Shown here piece after piece: positions 44,343-53,353 of a stretch of DNA of 64,000 nucleotides (its first letter is position 1; every line of letters begins with the position of its first letter). Location of the stretch: positions 1,970,561 through 2,034,560 of the forward strand of contig NZ_CP126958.1 of assembly GCF_002871915.2 (NCBI RefSeq). The letters are read 5' to 3'. The translations under genes and the position numbers were made by a program. Under the pieces are notes generated by a model. That model had not been told where the DNA came from. It worked only from the letters and a program-made list of their open reading frames with translations, and ran no database searches. The stretch is from Aerococcus loyolae. Its GTDB lineage: Bacteria > Bacillota > Bacilli > Lactobacillales > Aerococcaceae.

Positions 44343-45020
44343 GAGTGTGACAAGCGCAATAAAGAGCATGACCGCTGGAAGAAAAGGTCGTAAAAATTCT
44401 TATCGAGAATTTGTCGTCATTTTCTGAAGCGGACGCTTGCTCTGCGCTTGGAACAGGTTTAAGAAGGATGTGAGGAAGGATCAGGGAGGGAGATTCCTTG
44501 GAGGAAAAGCTGAAACGACCAGCTCTAAGGATGTGAGGGAGCCGTTAGAGACTTGAATCGCTAAGCATACTATATCTGTAACTTACTGACGCTTCGAACA
44601 GCTATAGCAACTGGAAGAAAAACCATAAGCTCAGCTAGCCTGAAAGTTGGGATTTTCTGAAGTGACTTCAAGGCTGGCGCCCGAACTCAACTGTCTGGTC
44701 GTTCAACTTTTCTGAAAGGACATCCCCGTACCCCTTCCGAACTCAACTAAAAGAGTGCGACAGTCACACTAAAGGACGAAATCGCTGGAGAAAACTGAGA
44801 TAAGCTCAGTGAGGCTGAGCGTTACCAGTTTTTGAAGTGGACGTTCGTCCTGTGACTGGAACAGGTTTAAATAGAGTGTGACTGGTGCGCCGAAAGGCAA
44901 GATCTCTGGAGCTAAAGGTTGAAAGAATTCGTCGACCTTTAGTGAAGAGGACGCTTGCCTTGCACCAGGAACAGGTTTGAATAGAGTGTGACAAGCGCGT
45001 CACGAAGCAAAGTCGCTGTA
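44343..45020 (+). repeat. Largest hairpin-repeat cluster: A, degenerate D-containing part, C, B, truncated A
   Basis: A unit at 44343-44463, then about 290 bp of degraded material containing the D module (44571-44630). Next come C at 44753-44873, B at 44874-44983 (110 bp, lacking part of the inner stem) and a truncated A from 44984. C stems pair perfectly here (AGGACGAA/TTCGTCCT). The cluster follows the PepSY gene in the same orientation. It fills nearly the whole 806-bp spacer to the LevR gene. Confidence 0.85.
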
Positions 45021-45040
45021 ACAGCTTTTAATTTCTCAAT

Positions 45041-45081
45041 AAAAAAGGATCTAGTAGAATCAATCTGCTAGATCCTTTTTA
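45041..45081 (+). terminator. Bidirectional terminator between the PepSY/repeat region and levR
   Basis: AAAAAGGATCTAG pairs with CTAGATCCTTTTT (13 bp) with T tracts on both strands, between convergent genes. Confidence 0.85.
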
Positions 45082-45142
45082 TTAGGCATTTTTACATCAT
45101 CTGGATGAGTACTTTCTCATTTTAAACTGTCCTTGGGAAGAC

Positions 45143-47710
45143 TTAACTGGATCGGCCAGCCTCTTTACGACTTTCCTGGTAACTGGTTAACATGGCATAG
45201 ATGCTATAAATTTCCCAATCATTAACCTCAATGCGGTAAAACTGCTTCAAAGGGTAGAGAATAGTGTTGAGGTAATTATAAAAGGGTTTGTTATTTAAAC
45301 GTAGTTGGTGGATATCCACAGAGAGTTCATAATCAACCGGATCTAAAATAATCCGTTCAATCATCAAGGCTAAATGCATAGTCAAGGTAAAGTTAATCTT
45401 GGGTGGGAGCTCAATTTGAAAACGGTCCTCAATCTTTTCAATCACAACAGTCACTTGGGTAATAATGACTTCCGGATTTAAAAATTCCAAGCGTGATGAC
45501 AAACCTTCAACGGAAAAGAACTTCAAGAAGTCCTTGAACAAGACTTGTAAGTCGGTTAAGGCCACAATATCTTTAAAGTAAATACTTAAATTATCAAAAT
45601 CATTTTCTAAGAGTTCTAACAAGTTAACATTTTTCACTCGACCTTGGCAATCCAAAGGTGTGGTAGTTAAGACAAAGTAAGTAGCATCAAAATAATTTTC
45701 ATTGATATCCTGCTGGTGAATCAAATGCAAGAGCTCATTATAATTCATCACGATGGTCTTTATGTTAGGATTTAAGTATTTTTTCAAAATATCGGCCATC
45801 CCCACAGCCAATTCCTCACCCGAAATACTGGAAATAATAATATTCTTTTGAATATCAAAGCCTTCAAAGAACTGCACCTTAGGCGAAAATTCACCCTCAG
45901 ATTCTTCGATAAAATCAGTTATCGAGCGTTTTTGGATCAAATAGTTTCCAATTTCCAGGGCAAGAGCAGTACTTAACTGATTAATCACAAAAAGTTCTCC
46001 ACGGATTTCTGGCTTCAACCCCTCATAGAGGGTGGTCAAAGATCCCATATCCACCAGCATAATAATTCCCGAAAGGCCTTGATGGTCATTCATCCACTCC
46101 TTGACCCGGGCGATAATATCATGAACTGAAGCAGAAAAAGGCATATTAATAGCATCAAAGATATAGTCATCATTTAATTGATTAGCCACTTTTTGAATGC
46201 TAGAAGCTGTCGAATCCCCGTGGGCCACAAGTAAGGCATGGTAGGCGAGGTTTTCATTAACAGCATCCAAGAGCAAGAGGCTTAAATACCAAACCAGGTT
46301 CTTATAAAGTTTGGGGTCAAGCCCCTTACAGAGTTCGCGAGCTAAGGAAAAGGTCCTCGGGTAATCGGTCAGGATTTGCTGTTTAATTCGACTTGGAAAA
46401 ATAATTTCCTGCAAGTAGGTTTGATAGGAACTATAAAAGCGAATAAAGGTGTCGATCGAGTCAGTCATAATATTTTTCCCCAAGATAGCTTGGCAAGCCT
46501 TGACTAGGGTCTGATAGAGTATAACCGGTTCCAAATTCGACTGGTCGATATGATTTAAATGGTCCTGGGTAAAACCGATAAAATCCGAGCGAACACTGTA
46601 AATCGATGCTTGGTCAAAAACTTTTTGTAAGGGCTTGATAATCAATTGCTCAATATCTTCTTGACGTTTAGATGGGCCTTTCTTAGCATCAATAGTTAAG
46701 ACATGGTTGATGTGGTCCTGGTTAGAGATTAAGAGATAGTCTGCATTCTCCTGGTATTCAAAGGCTTGAGCACAGAGTAATTGAATATTATTGTAGAGCG
46801 AGCCAATATTTCCGGGGTATTCTTGATTCACGAGAAATTCAAAGTCGCCAATATCAATTTTAATGGGGAGTTTTAAACGCTGGGATTCTTTGCGAAAGAG
46901 GGTTTCCACTAATTTAATCCGCTCATCATAGGGCCTTTGATGAAAGTCCGGCAGTTTAATGGTTAAGGGAATCCGTCGGTAAAAGGTGGGCAAGAGAACT
47001 TTTTCGGGGTCTTCAGAGGTTGCTAATACCAAGCGTACTTGAGAATAAACTTCCTCATTCTCCTCACCCAGGGGCCTGAAATAGCCCTTATCTAAAAACT
47101 GAAAGAGTTTCTCTTGGTTTTCATAAGACAGTCGATGAACTTCATCTAAAAACAAGAGTCCCTGGTCGGCAGTTTTTAAGAGCCCCTCTCGTTTACTATC
47201 TGCCCCGGTAAAGGCCCCCTTGACATGGCCAAACAAAAGTGACGACATTAATTCCGGATTATTGGCATAGTCAGCACAATTAAAGACAGTAAAACGCTGG
47301 GAACAAGATTTATTCTGGGCATGAAGTTGCTTATAAATCAATTGAGCCAAAAACGACTTACCTACCCCAGAATTACCATTTAACAAGATCGGTAAACCAA
47401 TGGGAGGATAATTAACAGCTGCCTTAATTTGTTTGATCGCTTCCTTGACTGATCCTTGACTTCCAATAAATTGAGCAAAATAATCAATCTGGTCATGGCT
47501 TTCTGATAGATACTTGTCTGGAGCAGCTAAAGACCAATAAACGGGGCGCGAATCTGACTTCTCCACCTTGCCTAATTTGGCTAAATGATTGAGATAATTA
47601 CTGGTCAATGACCGACTGCGACCAATCGCCTGACTCAGAGCCTTAGTACTCAGCGGCTTGGACTGGTTGAAAAGGATATTCATTAATTCTTTTTGGATGT
47701 CTTTCTTCAT
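45143..47710 (-). CDS. levR: LevR-type sigma-54-dependent PTS regulator
   Basis: The 855-residue activator has an N-terminal winged helix-turn-helix and an AAA+ domain with Walker A GNSGVGKS (112-119). The sigma-54 contact loop GAFTGA is at 165-170 and Walker B LLFLDE at 185-190. Two PRD domains and EIIA-Man-like and EIIB-like domains follow. LevR proteins are activated or inhibited by PTS phosphorylation of their PRDs and drive -24/-12 promoters. It lies next to a mannose-family PTS operon and rpoN, which completes the circuit. Confidence 0.93.
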   Translation of the reverse strand: MKKDIQKELMNILFNQSKPLSTKALSQAIGRSRSLTSNYLNHLAKLGKVEKSDSRPVYWSLAAPDKYLSESHDQIDYFAQFIGSQGSVKEAIKQIKAAVNYPPIGLPILLNGNSGVGKSFLAQLIYKQLHAQNKSCSQRFTVFNCADYANNPELMSSLLFGHVKGAFTGADSKREGLLKTADQGLLFLDEVHRLSYENQEKLFQFLDKGYFRPLGEENEEVYSQVRLVLATSEDPEKVLLPTFYRRIPLTIKLPDFHQRPYDERIKLVETLFRKESQRLKLPIKIDIGDFEFLVNQEYPGNIGSLYNNIQLLCAQAFEYQENADYLLISNQDHINHVLTIDAKKGPSKRQEDIEQLIIKPLQKVFDQASIYSVRSDFIGFTQDHLNHIDQSNLEPVILYQTLVKACQAILGKNIMTDSIDTFIRFYSSYQTYLQEIIFPSRIKQQILTDYPRTFSLARELCKGLDPKLYKNLVWYLSLLLLDAVNENLAYHALLVAHGDSTASSIQKVANQLNDDYIFDAINMPFSASVHDIIARVKEWMNDHQGLSGIIMLVDMGSLTTLYEGLKPEIRGELFVINQLSTALALEIGNYLIQKRSITDFIEESEGEFSPKVQFFEGFDIQKNIIISSISGEELAVGMADILKKYLNPNIKTIVMNYNELLHLIHQQDINENYFDATYFVLTTTPLDCQGRVKNVNLLELLENDFDNLSIYFKDIVALTDLQVLFKDFLKFFSVEGLSSRLEFLNPEVIITQVTVVIEKIEDRFQIELPPKINFTLTMHLALMIERIILDPVDYELSVDIHQLRLNNKPFYNYLNTILYPLKQFYRIEVNDWEIYSIYAMLTSYQESRKEAGRSS

Positions 47711-47805
47711 AGTAACTACCCCGTTTCTGAAAAAGGCTACGTTTTATCCGTAGCCTCTAGTTTGTGATTTTTATCACACTATCTATTAAATGATAAATTA
47801 GAATA

Positions 47806-48654
47806 TTATACAACCCCTAAAAGTCCTAGAACGACTGAAAGAAGGATAATTCCTAACATAATCCAGTTAACATTCACCCGTTTATTGCGGATTAAATAGA
47901 AGGCTAGTAAGGTTACCGCCATAGGGACTAAGCCTTTAAAAAGTTGGTCCAAGTATTCTTGGATTAAAATCGGGTCGCCCCCACCATTAACGGCCACCGA
48001 TAGCGTTGTTTTAAATTTAACATGAGAAGCTGTCATCGAGCCAACCATCATCAGCCCAAGCATCGAGGAAGCCTTAGTAATGACCTTCATGGCTCCAGAT
48101 TCATAGACTTTGCGGATAAAGTTGGTCCCTAGTGAATAGCCGATATCTAGCATATAGTAATGGATTAAGAAGGCAGGAATATTATAGAGAAGTAAGAATA
48201 TAATAGCTCCTAATGGTGAACCGGTCGAAGCAATAGATATCCCAATTCCTGCCGCGATCACCCGTAAAATCCCCCAGAAGAAGGAATCACCAATCCCTGA
48301 GATTGGGCCCATTAGAGAGGTTTTTACCGCCGTAATGGAGTTAGGATCAAAGTCATCAGACTCCGAATTAGATCTTTCCATAGCGGCAACAATACCGGTA
48401 ATTAGGTTGTTCAAGTGCATGGTGGCATTATACCAGGTGGTATGGCGAACCAAGGCATCAGCTTTTTCTTCATCAGTTTTATAGAAACGGTTGATGGCCG
48501 GTAAGAGGGTATAAATTAAACCAATGGCGTGGTATTGGTAGGCCCCGGTCCTACTCATATTAATGGTCCAGGACCGCCAAAACATGGACCTTAACATCTT
48601 TTTGTCTTCAATGGCTTCAGGACTTTGCGCCTTATTTTTACTTAATAATCTCAT
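47806..48654 (-). CDS. PTS mannose/fructose/sorbose family IID component
   Basis: The 282-residue protein has the EIID signature SRTGAYQYHAIGLIYTLLPAI (in two blocks), a long cytoplasmic helical region and a C-terminal membrane anchor. Its ATG overlaps the IIC stop (ATGA, 4-bp overlap), showing translational coupling. With IIC it forms the membrane channel. It is the last gene of the operon. Confidence 0.95.
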   Translation of the reverse strand: MRLLSKNKAQSPEAIEDKKMLRSMFWRSWTINMSRTGAYQYHAIGLIYTLLPAINRFYKTDEEKADALVRHTTWYNATMHLNNLITGIVAAMERSNSESDDFDPNSITAVKTSLMGPISGIGDSFFWGILRVIAAGIGISIASTGSPLGAIIFLLLYNIPAFLIHYYMLDIGYSLGTNFIRKVYESGAMKVITKASSMLGLMMVGSMTASHVKFKTTLSVAVNGGGDPILIQEYLDQLFKGLVPMAVTLLAFYLIRNKRVNVNWIMLGIILLSVVLGLLGVV

Positions 48655-49469
48655 GAGAAAAAGTCATCCTCCTCTGCTTGATCACTGCTTTCAACATTAT
48701 TGCTTGCTGCCGTTTGTCGCAAACTTCTTAATTCATTCAGTTCTAAGTCGCGTTGGGCACTAACCAAGCAAATAACAAAACCAAGAGCTGCTACAGCAAC
48801 CGCTGGTAATTTTAAGTAGGCGGTTAAAATAAAACCGAGTAGGTAGAAGACAGCTAATTTATTATTCCATAAGAGCTTCATTAAGAGGGCAAAACCAACA
48901 GCAGGTAAGAGCCCACCAGCAGCCTTCAACCCATTCATTAGGGCCTCTGGAATATTATTAACTAATTGTTCAATCGGACCACTCCCGGCCAGAACACCGA
49001 TAAAGGTGATTGAAGCCAAGATAAAGAAATACACCACGAAACTAAAATAATGCAGGAAGACAATTCCTTTTTGATTGTTTTCTCTGGCAAATTTATCAAG
49101 AGCAGGGGCAAAGATGTTCATAAAGACATTCTTTAAAAACATTACCACGAAAGCGGCGAGCATACCGATTGGGATAGCTAGGGTAATAGCCGCTTGTTGC
49201 TCAACATTAGAAATAATAGCAAAGGTAACCGCAAGCGCAGTCGCAGTAACCGGTTCAGCAGAGATCACCCCACCGATATTCACATTTCCCATAAAGACCG
49301 CTTCTAAGGCAGCCCCAATTAAGATACCTGTAGTCATGTCTCCCATACATACACCAGTCACAAGTCCAACCACTAGCGGACGCTCGATCATGGATTGCCC
49401 CGTCAAATAGGTGACTGATGAGCAGAAGAAGACGACGAAAAAGGCAATTATTGCATAAGTAAGCATCAT
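48651..49469 (-). CDS. PTS mannose/fructose/sorbose family IIC component
   Basis: The 272-residue membrane protein has about eight helices and the EIIC-Man features LVTGVCMGDMTTGILIGAALE and NVNIGGVISAEPVTAT. It carries the sugar through the membrane. The sugar cannot be assigned from sequence; mannose, fructose and sorbose are the main options. Confidence 0.95.
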   Translation of the reverse strand: MMLTYAIIAFFVVFFCSSVTYLTGQSMIERPLVVGLVTGVCMGDMTTGILIGAALEAVFMGNVNIGGVISAEPVTATALAVTFAIISNVEQQAAITLAIPIGMLAAFVVMFLKNVFMNIFAPALDKFARENNQKGIVFLHYFSFVVYFFILASITFIGVLAGSGPIEQLVNNIPEALMNGLKAAGGLLPAVGFALLMKLLWNNKLAVFYLLGFILTAYLKLPAVAVAALGFVICLVSAQRDLELNELRSLRQTAASNNVESSDQAEEDDFFS

Positions 49470-49488
49470 TAAATTCCTTTCTAAATGT

Positions 49489-49983
49489 TTATAGACTCGC
49501 TAAGGCTTCAGCTAAATCTTTCTTGGTATTACTTGGTAACACTTGATGGAAACTATCCACTGATAGCTTAGAAAGTTCCTTAGCCGCTTGTAATTCGGTC
49601 GGGTTCAATTGAACACTAGAAAATGGTGCCACCTTTTCAGCCGGGTCAGTTTGGTCAAAACGTCCAACATTAGCCACATTAACGGCTTCGGTATTTTCCA
49701 CTGCTTCAGCAATTTGATAAGCATCGGAAACCTTATTGACAATGACAAATAATTTTCGATCTGCTGCTCGAGGGTCTTGGCAGACTTTAATGGCATCTTG
49801 AACCGAACGAATCAACAATTTAGACCCTTCTGGTACAGCCATCTTTAAGGTCATTTGGGTGATTTCATCATTAGCAGCCGCATCATTGGCCACAATAATT
49901 AAGGGGGTATTCAATTCCTTGGTCCAAACGACAGCCACTTGGCCATGGATCAAACGGTCATCAACACGAATTTGAGTAATCAT
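49489..49983 (-). CDS. PTS mannose/fructose/sorbose family IIB component
   Basis: The 164-residue protein has the active-site histidine in VDDRLIHGQVAVVW and a full EIIB-Man fold. It transfers phosphate from IIA to the incoming sugar. It is a separate protein, not fused to IIA as in ManX of E. coli. GGAG precedes the ATG at normal spacing. Confidence 0.95.
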   Translation of the reverse strand: MITQIRVDDRLIHGQVAVVWTKELNTPLIIVANDAAANDEITQMTLKMAVPEGSKLLIRSVQDAIKVCQDPRAADRKLFVIVNKVSDAYQIAEAVENTEAVNVANVGRFDQTDPAEKVAPFSSVQLNPTELQAAKELSKLSVDSFHQVLPSNTKKDLAEALASL

Positions 49984-50005
49984 TTTAAAATCTCCATTCT
50001 ATATC

Positions 50006-50425
50006 TTAAGCAAAGAAGTCATCATCTGACTCTTGGGTCTCTAACTGAACTAATTTAACGGCACTTTCCTCTATTTCAACTTGTAAGCTCTCTTCACTTA
50101 CGACGTCTGGATTGAGTAGTACACTCAGGATAACGCCTAGGTTAGCATTACTTATCACATAAACTTGCTTAGCCTTATTGCTACGTAAACACTTGGAAAC
50201 AATTCGCTGGTTGACAGAACCTCCGAAAATATCTGTAAAGATAATACCTTGGTCGTCGGCCTGAATACCGGCTAAGAATTGATCAATTTGGCTGCTATAA
50301 TCCTCTTCAGTGACATAAGCATCAATCACTTGCACTTGGTCTTCCAGGCCGGTGAGAATCTTGATCGATGACTTAAAACCGGATGCCAAGTGGCCATGAG
50401 AAGCAATTAAAATTTTCTTGGCCAT
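50006..50425 (-). CDS. PTS mannose/fructose/sorbose family IIA component
   Basis: The 139-residue protein has the phosphorylated histidine in IASHGHLASGF and the later FTDIFGGSVNQR motif. It receives phosphate from HPr. I start it at the ATG at 50423-50425, 7 nt after AAAGGAGG; a TTG codon just upstream is less likely. First gene of the sigma-54-dependent operon. Confidence 0.95.
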   Translation of the reverse strand: MAKKILIASHGHLASGFKSSIKILTGLEDQVQVIDAYVTEEDYSSQIDQFLAGIQADDQGIIFTDIFGGSVNQRIVSKCLRSNKAKQVYVISNANLGVILSVLLNPDVVSEESLQVEIEESAVKLVQLETQESDDDFFA

Positions 50426-50462
50426 CAACTGACCTCCTTTCTGAATCTTTTACTTAATATAT

Positions 50463-50479
50463 AGCAATTACTATGCCAA
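50463..50479 (-). promoter_or_regulatory. Sigma-54 (-24/-12) promoter of the PTS operon
   Basis: On the minus strand TTGGCATAGTAATTGCT matches the TTGGCAC-N5-TTGCW consensus, with the GG and GC dinucleotides exactly 12 nt apart. The start point would be about 25 nt upstream of the IIA start codon. The neighbouring LevR and RpoN genes explain its use. Confidence 0.88.
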
Positions 50480-50487
50480 AACTTTCC

Positions 50488-50496
50488 TGTTATAAT
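50488..50496 (+). promoter_or_regulatory. Extended -10 promoter of rpoN
   Basis: TGTTATAAT gives a TGn-extended perfect -10 about 60 nt upstream of the rpoN ATG, divergent from and close to the sigma-54 promoter. Confidence 0.6.
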
Positions 50497-50555
50497 AGTA
50501 AACAAAGATTAGCTTAGTGTTTATATTCAGTAATTAGTGTTTAAGGAGAGCTCTT

Positions 50556-51875
50556 ATGGCCATTCATTATCGCACCCAGCAAAATATCAAGGCGAAATTA
50601 TCCCCCTATGTCAAAAATCAACTGGCCCAGTCCTCCCAACTCCTACAAAAAAATCAGCTCGACCTCGCTACTGCGTTGTATCACTACTATGAAAGCAATC
50701 CCTTTATTGAAATCACAGAAAATCAGCAAGTCTCAGCGACCTTCACCCACGACTCAAGTGACTATTCCTTAGCCGAGACTTTGGCTGATCCCAATGCCTT
50801 ATCGCTCGATGAATATTTATATAGTCAACTCAATGAAAGCCAGTTAAGCAGCTATGACAAAAGACAAGTCCTGTATTTAATTGGCCAATTAGATCAGGAC
50901 GGCTATTATCGCAAGGAAGACCAGGCTACCTGCCAACTCTTTGCTTGGCGCCAAAGCGAATTAGAAAGCTATTTAAGGATCCTACAGGGTCTTGACCCCA
51001 CAGGAATTGGGGCACGAAATTTAAAAGAATGTCTGGCTCTACAAGCAAAAAACCTTCCTAATAGTCAATTACTGGAACGTTTAATTAATGAGCACTTAGA
51101 AGACCTAGCCCAAGGAAAGTTTGAAATAATCGCTGAGCAAGAACACAACAGTGTCGACCAGATCAAAGCCAGCTTTTCACAGATTCAAAGGTTGGAGCCC
51201 CGACCCGCCCGTAATTTTTCCTTTGAGACGCCTGCTTACACCCTGCCCGATATCATTGTCAGCGTCGAAAAGGGGGAGCTAGCCATCCAAGTCGCTAAAG
51301 ACTACCTCCCCAAAATCACTTTTAACCAAAATTATTACCAAGCCATGCAAAGTAAAAACCTGGACCAAACCACCCAGGACTATCTCAAAGAAAAAAAGCT
51401 AGAATTTGACTGGCTAGTCTTTTCTTTAAAGAAAAGAGACCAAGTGCTGTTGAAAATTAGCCAACATCTGATCCATTACCAGGCTGCTTATTTAAACCAG
51501 GAGAGCAATCAGCTCCGCCCCCTGACTCAAAAAGAACTGGCAAAAGCCTTGGATTATGACCAATCAACCATTTCTCGGGCTATTACGGACAAATACCTGC
51601 AATATAATCAGCGGATTTTAAGTTTTCAGGACCTCATCGCACAAAAGATTTCCGCTAAAGGTAAGCCACTTACGCGAAAACAAGCGGAAAAATTAATTAG
51701 GCAATTGATTGCTAAAGAATACCCTAATCACCCCCTAAGTGACCAAGCCATTAGCGAGTACTTAGCGATGCATGATTATTATTTAGCTCGACGGACGGTT
51801 GCCAAGTACCGCCAAGCCCTGGGCATCCCTGGGGCGCGAGCGCGAAAAAGGCAAAAACTCACTCTTAAAAAATAA
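50556..51875 (+). CDS. rpoN: RNA polymerase sigma-54 factor RpoN
   Basis: The 439-residue protein has an N-terminal Gln/Leu-rich activator-interacting region (LAQSSQLLQKNQLDLAT). A core-binding domain with LDPTGIGARNLKECLALQ follows, then a helix-turn-helix and the diagnostic RpoN box ARRTVAKYR near the C-terminus. Its only visible clients here are the LevR gene and PTS operon next to it. This tight three-part linkage is typical of Lactobacillales. Confidence 0.96.
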   Translation: MAIHYRTQQNIKAKLSPYVKNQLAQSSQLLQKNQLDLATALYHYYESNPFIEITENQQVSATFTHDSSDYSLAETLADPNALSLDEYLYSQLNESQLSSYDKRQVLYLIGQLDQDGYYRKEDQATCQLFAWRQSELESYLRILQGLDPTGIGARNLKECLALQAKNLPNSQLLERLINEHLEDLAQGKFEIIAEQEHNSVDQIKASFSQIQRLEPRPARNFSFETPAYTLPDIIVSVEKGELAIQVAKDYLPKITFNQNYYQAMQSKNLDQTTQDYLKEKKLEFDWLVFSLKKRDQVLLKISQHLIHYQAAYLNQESNQLRPLTQKELAKALDYDQSTISRAITDKYLQYNQRILSFQDLIAQKISAKGKPLTRKQAEKLIRQLIAKEYPNHPLSDQAISEYLAMHDYYLARRTVAKYRQALGIPGARARKRQKLTLKK

Positions 51876-51937
51876 CAAGCCAGCCATCTCCCCCTTGGCC
51901 TGTCCTTAAACAAATGGATTAACACCCTCTAGAAATC

Positions 51938-51982
51938 AAAAAAAGTGCCTCCATCACTTCCAGTGACAGAGACACTTTTTTC
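51938..51982 (+). terminator. Bidirectional terminator between rpoN and the acyl-CoA dehydrogenase gene
   Basis: AAAAAGTG pairs with CACTTTTT, with further TC/GA pairing and T tracts on both strands. Confidence 0.75.
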
Positions 51983-52038
51983 CTTATAATTTTTTATTAA
52001 TTAGCTCAGTTTGAATTCACTTTATCAGTAAGCAAGGC

Positions 52039-53253
52039 TTAGACAAAGGCTTGTTGGCCAGTGTAGTAACGACCAATGATAAGAGAGTTTACCTCATGGG
52101 TCCCTTCATAGGTATACATCCCTTCAATGTCAGCCATGAAGCGTGGGACATCGTATTCTAATAGGATTCCGTTACCACCACAAACTTCCCGAGCTAAAGC
52201 CGCATTTTCACGAGCCCGATAACCGTTGTGCATCTTGGCCATGGAAGAATTCTCTTCTTTATAGATGCCACGCTCTTGTTGTTGGGCTAATCTTACTGCA
52301 ATGGCTAGGGTCGCTTGCGCGTTCATCGCCATACGAGCTAATTTTTCTTGGATCAATTGGAAGCTAGCTACGGTCTTACCGAAGGCTTCACGTTGCCGGG
52401 TATACTTCAAGGCTGCTTCAAAGGCCCCAGCTGTCGCACCTGCCAGTAACCAAGCCACATCAGAACGGGTATTACGGAGAATGTTAGCCGCATCCTTCCA
52501 AGAGTTCACATTTTGCGCCCGTTGTGACTCCGGTACTTTAACATCGGTATAAATAATCTCCGCATTCGGCATCATCCGGAAGAAGGCTTTTGGTTCGGTA
52601 TTGAAGGTTTCTACCCCTTCACTTTCCCGTTCCACAAAGAACATCTTCACTTGACCATCATCCACATCACGGGCAAAGAATGCATGCCACTTGGCCAGGG
52701 TTCCGCCTCCGATCCATTTCTTATGACCGTTCAGGGTCCAGGTATCCCCTTCCCGTTTAGCAGTGGCTTCCATCCCACCAGCAATATCAGAGCCGTGTTC
52801 AGGTTCAGTCATAGCTAAGACACCCTTACCTTCCCAGCTCAAGACGCCTGGCATGAGTTTTTCTTGTTGTTCCTTGCTGCCCCCAATTTTGACACACTCG
52901 TGGAACAAGCCTCCATTAGAGGTATAGAAAGTCCCAATCACGGGGTCCGTTTTGGCTAAGGTATAAGCCCGGAAACCACGGAAGAGTTGGCTGATGGTCC
53001 CATCTTCACGACCCTCTAATAATTTAGGGTTTTGAATGAGGTCGATATCAATAATTTTTTGCATTTCTTCAAGCGGGAAAGTCGCCTTATCCCAATGCTC
53101 ATCTAAGACAGGGTAGATGTCTTCTTTGAGAACCTTTTCTACCTCTTCTAAGACCTCTCTTTCTCCGTCGGTGAGGTCTTCGGCATAGTTATAAAGGTCA
53201 GAATAAAACATTTTTTCAACTGCATCAATATCTGCTCTAGATTCTTTAACCAT
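52039..53253 (-). CDS. Acyl-CoA dehydrogenase (glutaryl-CoA dehydrogenase-like)
   Basis: The 404-residue flavoprotein has the FAD/acyl motif AMTEPEHGSDIAGG, LNGHKKWIGGG and the C-terminal CGGNGILLEYDVPRFMADIE. The predicted catalytic Glu is in YTYEGTHEVNSLIIGR. The position of the Glu before GTH fits the short-chain and glutaryl-CoA branch. It would oxidise an acyl-CoA to the 2-enoyl-CoA. The 3-hydroxyacyl-CoA dehydrogenase gene lies 100 bp upstream, but no thiolase or enoyl-CoA hydratase is near. The true substrate is unknown. Confidence 0.85.
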   Translation of the reverse strand: MVKESRADIDAVEKMFYSDLYNYAEDLTDGEREVLEEVEKVLKEDIYPVLDEHWDKATFPLEEMQKIIDIDLIQNPKLLEGREDGTISQLFRGFRAYTLAKTDPVIGTFYTSNGGLFHECVKIGGSKEQQEKLMPGVLSWEGKGVLAMTEPEHGSDIAGGMEATAKREGDTWTLNGHKKWIGGGTLAKWHAFFARDVDDGQVKMFFVERESEGVETFNTEPKAFFRMMPNAEIIYTDVKVPESQRAQNVNSWKDAANILRNTRSDVAWLLAGATAGAFEAALKYTRQREAFGKTVASFQLIQEKLARMAMNAQATLAIAVRLAQQQERGIYKEENSSMAKMHNGYRARENAALAREVCGGNGILLEYDVPRFMADIEGMYTYEGTHEVNSLIIGRYYTGQQAFV

Positions 53254-53353
53254 AATAGTCTCCTCTATCCTTTAATTGTTCACTTAGACCAAACAGCAGC
53301 TTTGTTGAGTAACATTTCTAGTAAAACTGTCGCTTAGCCTGTTAGTTATCCAA

